A DNA stretch of 64,000 nucleotides from positions 87,451-151,450 of the forward strand of contig KQ965845.1 of NCBI GenBank assembly GCA_001574975.1, in the 5' to 3' direction. Made by a program: the position numbers and the translations under genes. This DNA comes from Gonapodya prolifera JEL478 (lineage: Eukaryota > Monoblepharomycota > Monoblepharidomycetes > Monoblepharidales > Gonapodyaceae). This document shows, one piece after another, positions 10,649-21,390 of this stretch (positions are counted from its first letter, which is position 1; every line of letters starts with the position of its first letter). The notes under the pieces are model-generated. The model was not told the origin of the DNA. It made no database searches and was given only the letters and a program-made list of their open reading frames with translations.

Positions 10649-12729
10649 TCATCCGAACCACCCCATTCTGTCACCCAACCCAATAAAAAAACAAAAGTCC
10701 GACCCCCCTTCCCGCACCCCTTGCAATTTCGGGGCGTTTGTCCCGCCCCTACTCCTCCTTCGACACCCCCCCCCCCCATTCGCATTCCCATTCGCCACGC
10801 CCTTCCCCTTCACGCCTTCAATCGCCTTACCGTCCTTCGTGAACCGCCTGGCGATGGACGACGTCATCTTGTACAGCCAAAAGTATTGCAGGAGCATGAG
10901 GATCTTGTTGGCAACGAAGATTGTGATGGTCAGGGCTGGGGGGAGTTCGGCGTAGCGGGTGTAGAGGAGTTCTGTAGGTTCGGCACGGGGTGCAGGGGGG
11001 GTGGGGCAGGTTAGTGACCACCGTACCTCAAAGGGGGCAAGAAAAGAAAGAAAGGACCAACGCACGATCAAGTCTCATGGTAATATACGTCCCCGCCACG
11101 ACACGCGCGAAAAAGAAGGTGGGAAGCAGGATGGCGGCGTTGAATTTTTGCAGCGTCGAGCCGGCGTGCCCGAATTTGTCGAGGACGTAGTTGTTGTTGA
11201 GGAAGATCGTCTACGGTGTCGAGTGTGAAAGGGGTAGGCGGTTCGTGCAGTGGTAAAACAGCTCATTCGAACCGATATTTGAGAGAAATCGGCACCCCAC
11301 CCCGCTCATGGGATGACTGATCCGCTTCACGAAGAATTAGCCTCCGCTGGGATACGCGGTCCCGTCCTTGATACACGTTCCGCGCAAGATTGCTCGCCTA
11401 CGGCGGTTGTCTCGCTTCGCTCGACAGCCTCGGCCAGCGCTTCGCACTTAGGCCTCAATAACGCTCTGCAATGGGAGTGGTCCGCTCCGCGGGGAATTCG
11501 CCTCCGGCGTACGCCTCCGCCAGCGCTTCGCGCTTCCACCTCGGTCTCCTCGCTCCACTCGCACCCACTCACCGAACTCTCCCAAGCAAGCACCCACGGC
11601 ACAAACGGCAACAAAAACGGTCTCATCCCCGCCGTGAAAATGAGCAGGCATAGCGTCGCGTGTGCAGTGAAGCCTGGGCCGAACGTGCGGTAGTTGGGGA
11701 TCGTGACCACGGAGTCCCAGAGGAAGTAGCTGGTGGGGGGGGGGGGGGTGGAAGGTTGGTGGGGTGAGTGGTGGAGGAACGAGGAAGGGGAGAAGGGTGA
11801 GAAGTAGAAGAGAGAAGTGAGAACAGAACACGAAAAGAAGACGACCAACAAGAACGCACCCAACAGCGAGTGCGCACGCCGTCCCTGCCCTGGGGGAGTA
11901 CCCGTACAGCCCGTCCTTTTGAAGCTGGGCGTCCCAGAAGAGCGGAATGCCGTAGGGAACGATAAAGCTGCGAGGGAATGGGAAAAGGAGAGGGAAGGGT
12001 ATTGGAGTTAACGAGAGAGGAGTGAACGGGGAGAGAATGAGAGGGTATTCAAACTACAATAAAGAACCGCTCCCATCTCCCCCTTGTGAGAAATCCGCTC
12101 CACAATGAATTCGCCTCCGGCGGATGAATAAATACGCACCGCGTAGGACAGTCGCCTCGGTCGTTGCTGTCGCGCTCAGGCCTCGAGTGATTCGCTCAGA
12201 GAGAGTATGCCGCTCCGTGTTGAAGTCGCCTCCAGCGGAGAATTACGCTCCACGTAGTATCATTCCCTTCCGTCGGACAACCTCGGTCAGCGCCTAGCGG
12301 TGGTTAGACCTCGGTTCTCACTGCGCTCCTGCGCTCCACTCAAAACTGCGCTTTCGCTCCGTCGTTCGAAATGCCCCGCAAGATGACGCACATAGAAAAC
12401 ACCTGACTGGAAAACCTCGTCATCCAATCCACCTTCTGTCTCTTCTCTAGTCTATCGTACACCTTCTCGACATTCCACCTGCCCAGAAACCTCTCCTGCC
12501 TGGACACCCACGGCCCGACTTCCCAGTACAGGACCGAGCAGACTGCAAAGGATGCCCCGACTGCGCCCCAGTGCGCGGGGAGTGCGCGGAGAGTGAGGGA
12601 TTCGGGGATGAGCGACGTCAGCGGGCGGAGAAGGGCGAGCAGCGAGTCAGTCGTGGACTGGAACGGGGTCAGCAAGGAGGTCAGGAAGTCTGGCGGCGAG
12701 GTGGAGAGGAGAGAGGAGTCGAGCGGCAT
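10649..12729 (-). CDS. TLC-domain multispanning membrane protein
   Basis: Five exons (12729-12392, 11967-11878, 11729-11573, 11210-11066, 10971-10649) keep frame and give 350 residues. Introns 1, 2 and 4 all start GTGCG. The protein has several membrane segments and TRAM-LAG1-CLN8-like landmarks: FIVPYGIPLFWD, GYSPRAGTAYFLWDSVVTI, HATLCLLIFT, WESSTIFLNN, GHAGSTLQKFN and FFFARVVAGTY. This layout fits fungal TMEM56/TLCD-type proteins of internal membranes, a superfamily that includes ceramide synthases, but the Lag1 catalytic His-Asp signature of ceramide synthases is not seen, so a lipid-sensing or transport role is inferred only. Introns 1 and 3 carry the same modular repeat as the dehydrogenase gene. 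A run of G near 10768-10778 lies in the low-complexity C-terminal tail, where the frame is least certain. Confidence 0.8.
11330..11572 (-). repeat. Intronic modular repeat, copy B (TLC intron 3)
   Basis: On the sense (minus) strand the intron opens GTGAGTGGGTGCGAGTGGAG and contains CGAGGAGACCGAGG, AAGCGCGAAGCGCTGGC, CGCCGGAGGCGAATTC, CCGCGGAGCGGACC, then again TGAGGCCTAAGTGCGAAGCG and CGAGGCTGTCGAGCGA. These are the modules of copy A, in the same order and strand relative to transcription. Confidence 0.75.
12090..12360 (-). repeat. Intronic modular repeat, copy C (TLC intron 1)
   Basis: The sense strand holds GAGTGGAGCGCAGGAGCG, GAGAACCGAGGTCTAACC, GGCGCTGACCGAGGTTGTC, CCGCTGGAGGCGACTTC, ACACGGAGCGG, CGAGGCCTGAGCGCGACAG, ACGACCGAGGCGAC and CCGCCGGAGGCGAATTC. 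It is the most diverged copy. The intron donor (GTGCGT, 12391) lies about 40 bases upstream of the first module. Confidence 0.7.
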
Positions 12730-13287
12730 CGCGTTTGTGGAGGTGGGAGATTGGCGGGTGGGGAGGGCCAAGAGACGAGTTGCGCCACAATTGGGTAACG
12801 CACTTTAGCCGGTCCCAGCGGACTTTGCGTCGAACGTGATACTGCGGGGCGTAAGGCGGAATCTGGAAGGGTAGGTAGGGGTGTGTGAAGTGGAGTTAAT
12901 TGGATTGAATTGTGTTGAACAAATAGAATGGCAAGTGGGTGCGACAGCTGCAGCACTGGGCACGCCATGGCGAGATAAGATGACGATGAGCGGACATGTG
13001 AAGCTACTGATGAATATCGAAGAAGAACAAATGGTTGGGACTAGGGTTGGTGGGATGCATGCATTTTCGAAACCACCGCAGGAAATGCGGGGTGACCAAA
13101 TACGTCAAGACTGTTTCTGCACCATTTTTGTTGTGAGAGTCGGCGAAGAGTTATATCAAAGCTACAAACAAGTAGCTTTCAACTACAGGGTAAAGCAAAT
13201 ACAAGTCGGGGCGTGGCGAACTATCAGCAGAACGTTCTCCGCTCCCACTCACTCCTTCAAAAAATTTGTCTGGTCTCAAACCTATCA

Positions 13288-13791
13288 TCAAAAGTCGGTT
13301 GGTTCTCTGACAAGCAACCTCATCTCTTTCGCGAGAAGCTTCCCCTGCTCTACCGCGAGACCCGACCGTTCCACCGCAACTCGCAAAGAGTCCAAATCCA
13401 CGTTGAGCGCTGTCATAACGATCGCAATGCACTTTCAATTCACAGCCAAGACATTAACAAGTCTGCGGAGAATCGCCACCACAAGGTCGGGCCACATTGT
13501 GGTGGATTGGAAAGGTCGCCGAATAAATCGCCTCGGCTGGTGAAAAGTACATGCGACCATCGCAAAGGTCCCAGATCCGACAGGCCCGCGAAAGCGGATG
13601 AGACACGTTCGCTTAACGTTTGACTTGAACGCGCGAGACACGATCCAAAGCGGCCAGAGAATCGTCGGGTGGAGGCGAGAGAGGATGCCGTTCTGAAATA
13701 CCTCGCTCGTGGAGACGAGGCGATGGGAGGGCGACTGGGTTTCCACGATTTCAGTGTTTCGAGTGGGCTTTGGTCCTCGTTCGACAGTCAT
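13288..13791 (-). pseudogene. Damaged copy A of an unrecognised tandem gene family
   Basis: It shares with the next copy (15534-14074) the opening SHRLVSTSEVFQNGIL, LHPTILWPLWIVSRAFKSN and VKRTCLIRFR, then jumps to MWPDLVVAILRR and, after an in-frame stop at 13435, to LNVDLDSLRVAVERSGL and MRLLVREPTDF. Relative to copy B the whole middle (about 240 residues) is missing and one Trp codon has become TGA. The family opening resembles F-box-containing ankyrin proteins of chytrids in layout, but I see no clear ankyrin consensus, so the function is open. Expression would yield a product of 118 residues at most. Confidence 0.6.
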
Positions 13792-14073
13792 GTACGTTGA
13801 CCGTGGAAAACGATATGACGACCTTGAGCAGACAAAAGTTGAGTACTACTACTCTGTGTCTTCACGCTAATTAGGTCGGAATGTCGGCAGCTCATTTACA
13901 ATTTGCCGTGCAGAAGTACGCTTGAAGTCATTCGATCACAGTGCTCCATCCAATTCTTGCTAAAACTAACATGCGAGATTATTGATATCTGAGAGCTAAT
14001 CCTGGTTACGCTCAATGGCGCGGTGCTCCCCGCCCTTCCCTTGTTGATCAATTCACTGTTTTCTCATCTGCCC

Positions 14074-15534
14074 TCAAAAGTTGATCGTTTCTCGGAGGCG
14101 CGTTTTCATCTCCCTCGCAAAGCACTTCCGATATTCAGATGGGAGACACAGCCGTGCCACCGCAACACTCAAGGAGTCCAAATCCTTATTGAGTGCTGTC
14201 GCAACCATTGTAACGCGCGTCCAATTTACAGATAGGGAATCGACATGCCTGCGGAGGATAGTCGCCACAAGGTTAGGCCACATGGAGGTGGAGAGATCCA
14301 CGGTGTTGTAAAAGTGATCTGAATCTGCAATAGCAGTCATGAAGGCCGATATGTAGCTTGTAAGCTGGAACGAGTTGAAAGCTGTGGGGGATACTTTCAG
14401 AGTTGAAGTGGCATGGCCAACGCCAAGAGCTAAAGCAACACACTCTTCACGACGTGGGAGCGGCGAAGTGTCCAAGAACTTCCGAAACGTGGGTGCGGCA
14501 TGAATTAGGCCCGAGCGCAAAGAGGTTGGAGAAGTTGCCGTATAAATTGCGTGGGCTGAGGAAAAATACATCCGACTGTCGCAGTGGTCCCACATGCGGC
14601 GTGGTGAGAATTCCATGTCCCTGCTTGTGGCTCCTTGCGAGGAAATTCCGATGAGAAAGTTTACAATAGTAGGCAGAAGGGATTCTTTTGGAAAACCGCT
14701 CGAGACACTCAGAGTCATAAAGCAGAGTGTGTTGAACAACCTGTCTTATGTTTCCCGACATGAGAACCATCTCGATGTAGTGTGGAAAAAGCGGCGCTGA
14801 TCCCACCAAAAGATAGCAGGTGCATACGAGCATGCTTGATTGCTGCCTGTGACGTGTTAAGTGGTGCAGATCCAGGTGGCCCGTTAGTTGGTGGTGGGCA
14901 TTGCGAAGCGGGTAGAAGCATATCCTCGGTTGCCACCCACGGCTCAATCTGCAATTCTACTTGAGCACATAAAATGCTACGGAGGGCAGATACTACTTGC
15001 CTCGGACCCCTGATATTCTTGTATCACTCGTTCGAAATTGAGGTTCGCGACGACTACCCGTCGAAGGAACCGGGCAACATGCGGCATTTTCCTGTACCGA
15101 CTTCGCGCAATGATCGCAGCTACTTGTGCTCCGGTGAGACAAGGATTTGTCTCAATAAGGTTCGCGAATGTAGTAAAGTCCGGTTTCAATTCGTCTAGCA
15201 ATCGCTCGACAAAGGGAAGTCCATAAAGCCTGAACAGGAAATAGAACATGTCACGAAAATCCCGGGGCTTTTTAGTTCTGAGACATGCCACCCGAAAGCG
15301 AATGAGGCATGTTCGTTGAACGTTTGATTTGAACGAGCGGGAAACTCTCCGGAGCGGCCAAAGGAGAGTCGGGTGAAGTAGCGCAAGAATTCCGTTTTGA
15401 AAAACCTCGCTCGTGGAAACGAGGCGATGGGAGGTTGTCGGGGTCGCCATGACTTGAGTTTGTCTGTAACTGAGCATCCGAAGATGCAGCCAGGAACCTA
15501 GCTTAGACAAATCTCTGCCGTGCCGACTCGACAT
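14074..15534 (-). pseudogene. Copy B of the unrecognised family, probably disrupted
   Basis: The first segment (15534 to about 14990) reads SHRLVSTSEVFQNGILALL, then SFKSNVQRTCLIRFRVACL, MFYFLFRLYGLPFVERLLDE, AQVAAIIARSRY and VIQEYQGSEA. Coherent sequence resumes in a second frame from about 14840 (APLFPHYIEMVLMSGNIRQ, LLYDSECLERF) and in a third from about 14695 (PKESLLPTIVNFLIG) to a stop at 14074 (CFAREMKTRLRETINF). The gap near 14980-14850 could be an intron, but the switch near 14700 has no splice signals and looks like a frameshift. The repeating helix pairs suggest a degenerate ankyrin-like solenoid. Copy A lies downstream on the same strand, so the pair is a tandem duplication. Confidence 0.55.
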
Positions 15535-16400
15535 GCATTTACGTCTCCCCTAAAATAGTGGCGATACAAAGCTATCTAAGTAAATGCTAGTTGATCAGTG
15601 CACATGGAGGCAAAAGGTGTAAAGTGCAACACCGCACTCGGCAAAAACACCACGTCTTCAGGACCTGGGAACAACATACGGCCGAATGCTGTCCAGTCTT
15701 CATTGGTCATTGGGTGTCGGTCTCCACTTCGTCATCATCTCTGTCATTTTCAATGTGGCGCGCGATTTCGTCCAGCGCTGCGTTAGGTTCGCTTCCTAAG
15801 AAGAAAAATGGAGGAGGTGTGGTCAATCAGTGGTTTTTCAAGTGACAAACTCTCCGTGGCGGGTGGAGTGGGTGGGATCGGCACGGCAGAGATTTCGTAT
15901 CAAATCTGCCAAACACATGTTGGTGGACTACCCCCCGATCGGAGTTGTGCAAGCACGTCTTGTGATGTTGTCCGTGCGGCTGGTGTTACTATAACGAACC
16001 TCCTGGTCATGACCAATGTGTCGAGTGTGGACGTTGGGTTTGCGATGATCATGGAGAGGGCACCCATGAGGTGCTTTGTCGTGAATGCTATCTCAAGGGT
16101 GACTAAAGTGTCAACCCAACGGACGTGTTGTATTTGAATTCATTTGGGGAAAGTATTCTATTTATCACGACGACAACATCTTATACTTTGCCGGAGGAGC
16201 TGGAACTCACCGGCACCACGCGTCACCTCCTTTAACCTTTAACGGGGGTTCAATTGTTCCTTTCCGTGTTCCACCGGGTACTTCTATGTGGCCGGGCTTT
16301 TGGCCGAGCACATTAGGCATGGGAAGCACACCGCCACTACTTGACGAATTTATATTCGTAATCGCGCCTCCACTTCTTCCATCTCTCCTTGATCGTATTC
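15535..16400. other. Mostly non-coding, with a zinc-ribbon-like remnant
   Basis: Between 15535 and 15965 no exon can be supported. The only protein-like stretch is at 15966-16106 (listed separately). From 16107 to 16400 lies the presumed promoter of the small membrane protein gene. Confidence 0.4.
15966..16106 (+). pseudogene. Cys-rich zinc-ribbon-like coding remnant
   Basis: The frame reads CCPCGWCYYN, EPPGHDQCVECGRWVCDDHG, EGTHEVLCRECYLKGD and stop. The CPC-x2-C, C-x2-C, C-x2-H and C-x2-C pairs resemble treble-clef or B-box-like zinc sites. There is no start codon, a TGA lies immediately upstream (15963) and no acceptor AG is available after it. It is therefore a remnant or carries an error. 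Confidence 0.3.
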
Positions 16401-16868
16401 ATGGCATCGCTTCCTCTTTCGCGGCACCGCGTTGTGCCCCAGCCCTTCCCTCGCTTCGAAACCCCGCTTTCTGCCGCGCTCGTCCTCGCCATCCTCCTAC
16501 CCTCCACCCTCGCAATCTCGTCCTCTCTCCAACCATCTTTCACGTTATTTTCTTCTCCCTCTCCTGCCTACGACACATCACCGCCATCCTTCACAAACTT
16601 TTCCTCCACTGCTCGCCTGGTCGGATTCGTTTCCGCGGGCGTTCTCGTCGGCACATTACTGGGTGTCGCTCTGGGCTTTGCGGTCTTGCGGATACGGAGA
16701 GGACCGACAAGGGAGGCATTTGTGTCGAAAAGTCCGGCAGATGTCCCTGGTGTCGAGACTGGACGGGAACCATTGCTCAAAATGGACACAAGGGATGGAC
16801 GAGAAGGCTCTCCCGCTTGTGTTTCCACATTTCCATTTCGTGAAGACGCAGGTCACGTCGCGGGATGA
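16401..16868 (+). CDS. Small single-pass membrane protein, Ser/Thr/Pro-rich ectodomain
   Basis: A single exon of 155 residues starting at the ATG at 16401. Residues about 25-43 form a hydrophobic signal or anchor (AALVLAILLPSTLAISSS). A Ser/Thr/Pro-rich stretch follows (to about residue 70), then a second hydrophobic helix (LVGFVSAGVLVGTLLGVALG) and a basic stop-transfer (RIRRG). The layout suggests a small type I cell-surface protein with an O-glycosylated stalk. No family is recognised. The next gene, Kelch, starts 335 bases downstream on the same strand. Confidence 0.5.
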   Translation: MASLPLSRHRVVPQPFPRFETPLSAALVLAILLPSTLAISSSLQPSFTLFSSPSPAYDTSPPSFTNFSSTARLVGFVSAGVLVGTLLGVALGFAVLRIRRGPTREAFVSKSPADVPGVETGREPLLKMDTRDGREGSPACVSTFPFREDAGHVAG

Positions 16869-17202
16869 ACTTCCTGCCGTCAAAAGTTATATCGAAACTG
16901 GACATTCGGAGCCACCCTGGGCCAAACATGAACTCTAGGCAGTTTGGACATTCTAAATTACCGATATTCTCTATAATTTCCAATAATTTCATCGCACTTC
17001 TCGGTCTTGCATCGTATTTTTCTGTCACTAATTTATCTGTAGCGTAGCTGGTCGCTCTCCAGAAAAGGAAGTGTTTTTATATTCCATAGAACGAAACCCA
17101 GGTTTCTCACCCACTTCACCGTTTTTTGCGTTTCGCTGGGTGTACCCTGCACCCAGACCAAAGCGACCGACCATTTACAACCGACCCGTCTCCCGCCCCA
17201 CG

Positions 17203-20200
17203 ATGCCCCCTTCACCCTTCCACCACACGACGTCGCTTGTGGCAACACATCCACAACCGTTCGAGCCACCGACGCGCCACGGCCACCGCTCGTTTCTCGT
17301 CGACACAGAATGGAACCCTGCAATCGTGAAACCCGGCAAGCGACCCAAGGGCTGCAGAATGGTCGTGCTGTGGGGCGGATCCGACGAGGAGGGGCTGAGA
17401 AAAGATGCGTGGCTGTACGAGTTTGGTGAGTGCTGTCGATGATTAGTTGGGAGACCGGTGGACCGGGCGGAGCTGGGAAGACATCGGTTGCGCACCTAGT
17501 CTTCCACTGCGAAAGGCCTTGAGATTCGTGATCGATTGGTGTCTGTGCCGTTCGGTGAAGTTCATCCGGCGTTTGGAGTCGCAGCATCCAACACACAGCA
17601 CCCATCTAAGAGCATACAACCCAATGTTTACCCACGTTTTCTGCCTCCAACTACGCACAGACACTACCACCTGGCACTCCCTCCAAATCAACATGTCATC
17701 ACACGCAGTACCGCCATCTCTAGCCGCATTTGGCGCAGAACACGTTGGAAAGGACATTTACGTGTGGGGCGGCGTCGACGAAAAAGAGGATTGCGATACT
17801 CTCAACACGGTGGTGAGTGTTGTTTGGGTCTCAGCTTGCGCCCAGGTCTCGCTCATGGTCTTGAGTACCGAAAGTTCTGGCGCCTACACCTCCCAACCAT
17901 GATATTTCACCCCGCACAAATCCACCCGGACTCGCCCGTACCTCCACCTTCATTTGGCGCCACACTTACGTTCGCACCGCCCTCCACCCTCGTCCTCTTC
18001 GGAGGGCTCCGAGCCGACTACTCCCCAATGGACGACCTCTGGTCGTACGATATACGAGAGGGCATTTGGTACCCACACGAACGAACTGCATCAGGGCAAT
18101 GGCCTGAACCGAGGGGGAGTCACTCCGCTGCGCTGTGGGAGAGGAACAGAGATGGAGACGCTATGAACACGGTAGTGATTTTTGGTGGTATGACGGGGGC
18201 CAAGGGCCAATTAAAGTCGAACGAAGTGTGGCTACTACGTGTTGGTGAGTTGGAGGGCTTGCGCGACAACTCGGTTCTTCTTCGGAGTGGTGCTTGGGTG
18301 GTCTTCAGAAGTGAAGGGACATGGTTGATGCCGGAACTGCTACGGGAGTTGCGCCCTATCTGAATCCCAGTATATTCACTCACTTTGGTTCTGAACACAC
18401 TTCTCTGTGCTGGTGACACCACCTTTCCAGAAGGTCCCACAGTCCAACCACCCCACCTGCTAGAAACTGCACCCGACTCCCCCATCCCTCCCCCCCGCTC
18501 CCTCGCCACTGCCTCAATCCTGGGCTCCACCTTACTCATATATGGTGGATGGATCAAGAACCCCGACTCCCGGGACCCTAACCGAGAGGGCATCAAGCCC
18601 GAGTGGAAAATGGCAGACGACATTTGGGCCATGAATTTGGAGACTCGCATATGGACCAGATTAGACAGCGAGGGAGATCGACCTGTCAAAGGGGTCGCGA
18701 ATCACACGGCTGTCACGGTGAGTGCGTGTGGTGTGGTGTGACTGTTGGGGCAAACCGTTGGATTCCTGTCGGAGCTGGCAACTCTCGTTGGATTGTGCAT
18801 TCACAATCTTATGCCGTGTCTCGCGTCTCTATAGGTCGGGTCGACGCTCTACTGTTTCGGTGGCACGACAGTTCACGCACTCTCCCAGCGCTCCCTGCCA
18901 CGAAACGAATTCTGGTCCGTCGACGTCAACATTCCCGGGTTCACCCCTCCCCCCCGCCCACCTCGCGACGTTCCATTGGCTCCCCCATCAGACTTCGCAG
19001 TGGTTGAGAAAGGGACCACGGTGGTGGCGACTTGGACCGCGAATGTCAGCGAGGAAACGGAATTCCAAGTCCAAGTCCGACCGGGTAGTTCAGACGCGTG
19101 GGTCGACCTCCCCATGACTGCGACAAAGACAAAAACAGGCGGCATTCTTATTGCATCCATCGTGGGACTTGCGAGGCTCGTCCAAGACGCCCAGGTGGAT
19201 CCCGACGTTGATGGTGTGAGCGAACCCTTGCCCCCTTCTCCGACGACCGCAGACGCCCCCCCTGTTCGTGGCCGCGGTAGAGGAGGTCGGCGAGGCAGAG
19301 GGGGGCGTGTGGCGCGGAATGCTGGGTCGGCGGGAAGAGGGCGCGGGACCTACAAACGGAAGCGAGACGAAGATGGCGTGGACGAAACAGCTGGGTCGGT
19401 AGTTTTCGCACTGAGGGTCCGTGTTGTGGTTGAGGATGACGTGTCAGAGTGGACGGAGAGTGAGGAACAGGTGGTGGCGGCGGCGGAAGTAGAAGGGCCC
19501 CGGGCGGAGGAAACTAGTGACAATGTCGACGCAATGGAGGTGGATGGGCAGGAGCAAGATGTATCGGCTGCTGGAAAGAAGGAAACATCCAAGCTCGAGC
19601 CTAATGGTCGAGAAAGTCGGGAGGGAGCTGGGACCGAAGACCCCGAAGAGGATGCAGCTACAGCTGGAGAGGACGTGGGCAGCGTGGAAGAGCCAGACCC
19701 CGAGGTGGTCCATCAAGCGAAACGTGCTCGCGGGCGAGGGCGCGGTGGAAGGGCGCGAGGTAGCACAACAAGAGGTGTGGGAAGGGGGAGAGGCTCGAGA
19801 GGACGAGGGAGGGGAAGGGGTGCTGCGAATGCAGTGGAGGAGTCCGCGACACAAGAAGAAGAGATGGGATTGGATTCGCAGCAGTCAGCAACGCAAGACA
19901 GCGCGGCGGCTTCGAGCGTACCCTCCCAACCTGTACAGCCTCCGACTGCAGCGGATGATGGGGAAGACTCAGAAGACCTCTCAGAACATAACTATTCGTC
20001 CTCTGCAAGCGATACCGAAGGCAATAATGCCACAGCCGATGTTGAAGCCAGTAGTTCTGCCTCCAGGCGGGGATCTTCGGGTCGGGGTCGGGGTCGTGGA
20101 CAGGGCCGTGGGCGAGGTCGGGGTCGGGTCGGAGCGTCACAAGATCGGTCATCTCCCATCAGCGACGACGCGTCTGAAAGTGACGAGGATGAAGTGATTA

Positions 20201-21047
20201 CGTCGGTTTCACGGCAGGGTAGAGGACGTGGATCGCGTGGGCGTGGACGAGGTAGTACTCGCATAGCGAGCACTGCAAGCGCGCAGCGGGATGTCCGCGA
20301 CGGGACGCCCCAGTCGGAATTCACCGAAAGCGATGGTAACATCTTGGTACCGCAACTTGAACTCACGCTCGCAAATCCTGTGGGAACCCTCCCGTTGCCC
20401 AGCGAGTTCCCTTTCAACCTACCCTACGGGAAGAGGGTGTATATCCTTACGCGATCAAATCCCAAACAGTACTTGTCAGCCAGGGTATGCTGGTACACCC
20501 CCGTCTTTACTGCGGGTAGTAAAGGTGTCAAGATGCGTGGAGTAGTCTGGGCCGTGCATGTGCACTGGGACGGTTGGAACTCGGAATCGGACTCTCAGTA
20601 CGTTCTGGACTCCTCTGCTGTCATGCCGGGTAAAGANGTCATGAGGCTTCAAGTCAGTGAAAAGGAAATGGGCAAACGGAAGGTTCCTAAAGAGACAGAG
20701 GTCGCGGATGACACAAAGTGGTTTTTGCCTGNCTGGGAGACCCATGCACCGTCTTGGTACAAACCTGTGGATGGCCAACCTGGACCTTCGCCGGATTCTG
20801 CTTGGGTGAGGATACCGGATCAGAACGATTTGGAACACTGGGAAGATAGGCTCGCGAACGTCAAGACAAAGTGAGTGGCAGCTGAGTGTTTTTTTCCCTC
20901 CGCGTCATCAAATCCCACTGATATTTCGACTCCTTCAGAGCTTCGATGCAATTTGTGCTCCACGAGTCCCCGTCTAACACCGGCAAAGTCCAGGTTGTGG
21001 AGTCCTTGCCTGATGGGACCGGCGTGAAGTTGCGCAGGGTGGACTAG
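17203..21047 (+). CDS. Kelch-repeat protein with RG-rich linker and chromo-barrel-like C-terminus
   Basis: Six exons (17203-17425, 17661-17812, 17875-18244, 18431-18717, 18835-20870, 20939-21047) keep frame and give 1058 residues. Six Kelch blades are visible: MVVLWGGSDEEG, DIYVWGGVDEKE, TLVLFGGLRADY, TVVIFGGMTGAK, TLLIYGGWIKNP and TLYCFGGTTVHA, each followed by an aromatic/Trp strand such as DDLWSYDIREGIW. A fibronectin-III-like stretch follows (about 400-480, TTVVATWTANVSEETEFQVQ). Next come several RG/RGRG clusters within acidic sequence (about 485-830), and near residues 873-930 a segment ending WAVHVHWDGWNSESDSQYV that resembles the chromo-barrel/Tudor-knot YxVHYxGWNxxWDxW. Kelch plus FN3 recalls HCF-1-type nuclear cofactors; RGG and chromo-barrel support a chromatin or RNA role, by inference. 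Two ambiguous bases lie at 20637 and 20732. Confidence 0.85.
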
Positions 21048-21390
21048 TAGCATCAATGTTGTGACGCTGACACTCCTTTATGTTGCATGTGTCTTTGGTA
21101 CTAGTTTAGTCGGAATATAATGCTGGCTCTTGGTGTCGTGTTTTCGTTTCAATCTGATCGATGTGAGACGCTCATGCGAGTGCAATGCAAGTCTCGCGCA
21201 GGCGCTCGATTTCTCTTTTCGCATGCCTCAATATCGCCTTTCTAGCTCTATCTTTCCTGCATTCTCTCGTAGTTCTGAATTTTGGATTGATTATTTTTTC
21301 GACTATCTGACTGTTCGCCATCTTTACGACAAAATGCCCGAAGCACCGCGTTTGAAGGAAGTGGAGCACGTGTACGTTTGCCCCGAATAA

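Noticed and set aside
12881-13543. Plus-strand open frame of 220 codons
   Set aside because: It is antisense to the damaged family copy A, has no domain, and its composition follows the opposite strand.
15963-15965. TGA before the Cys-rich zinc-ribbon-like frame, considered as a selenocysteine codon
   Set aside because: No SECIS-like structure was sought or seen, fungi generally lack the pathway, and the fragment has no start; a remnant is simpler.
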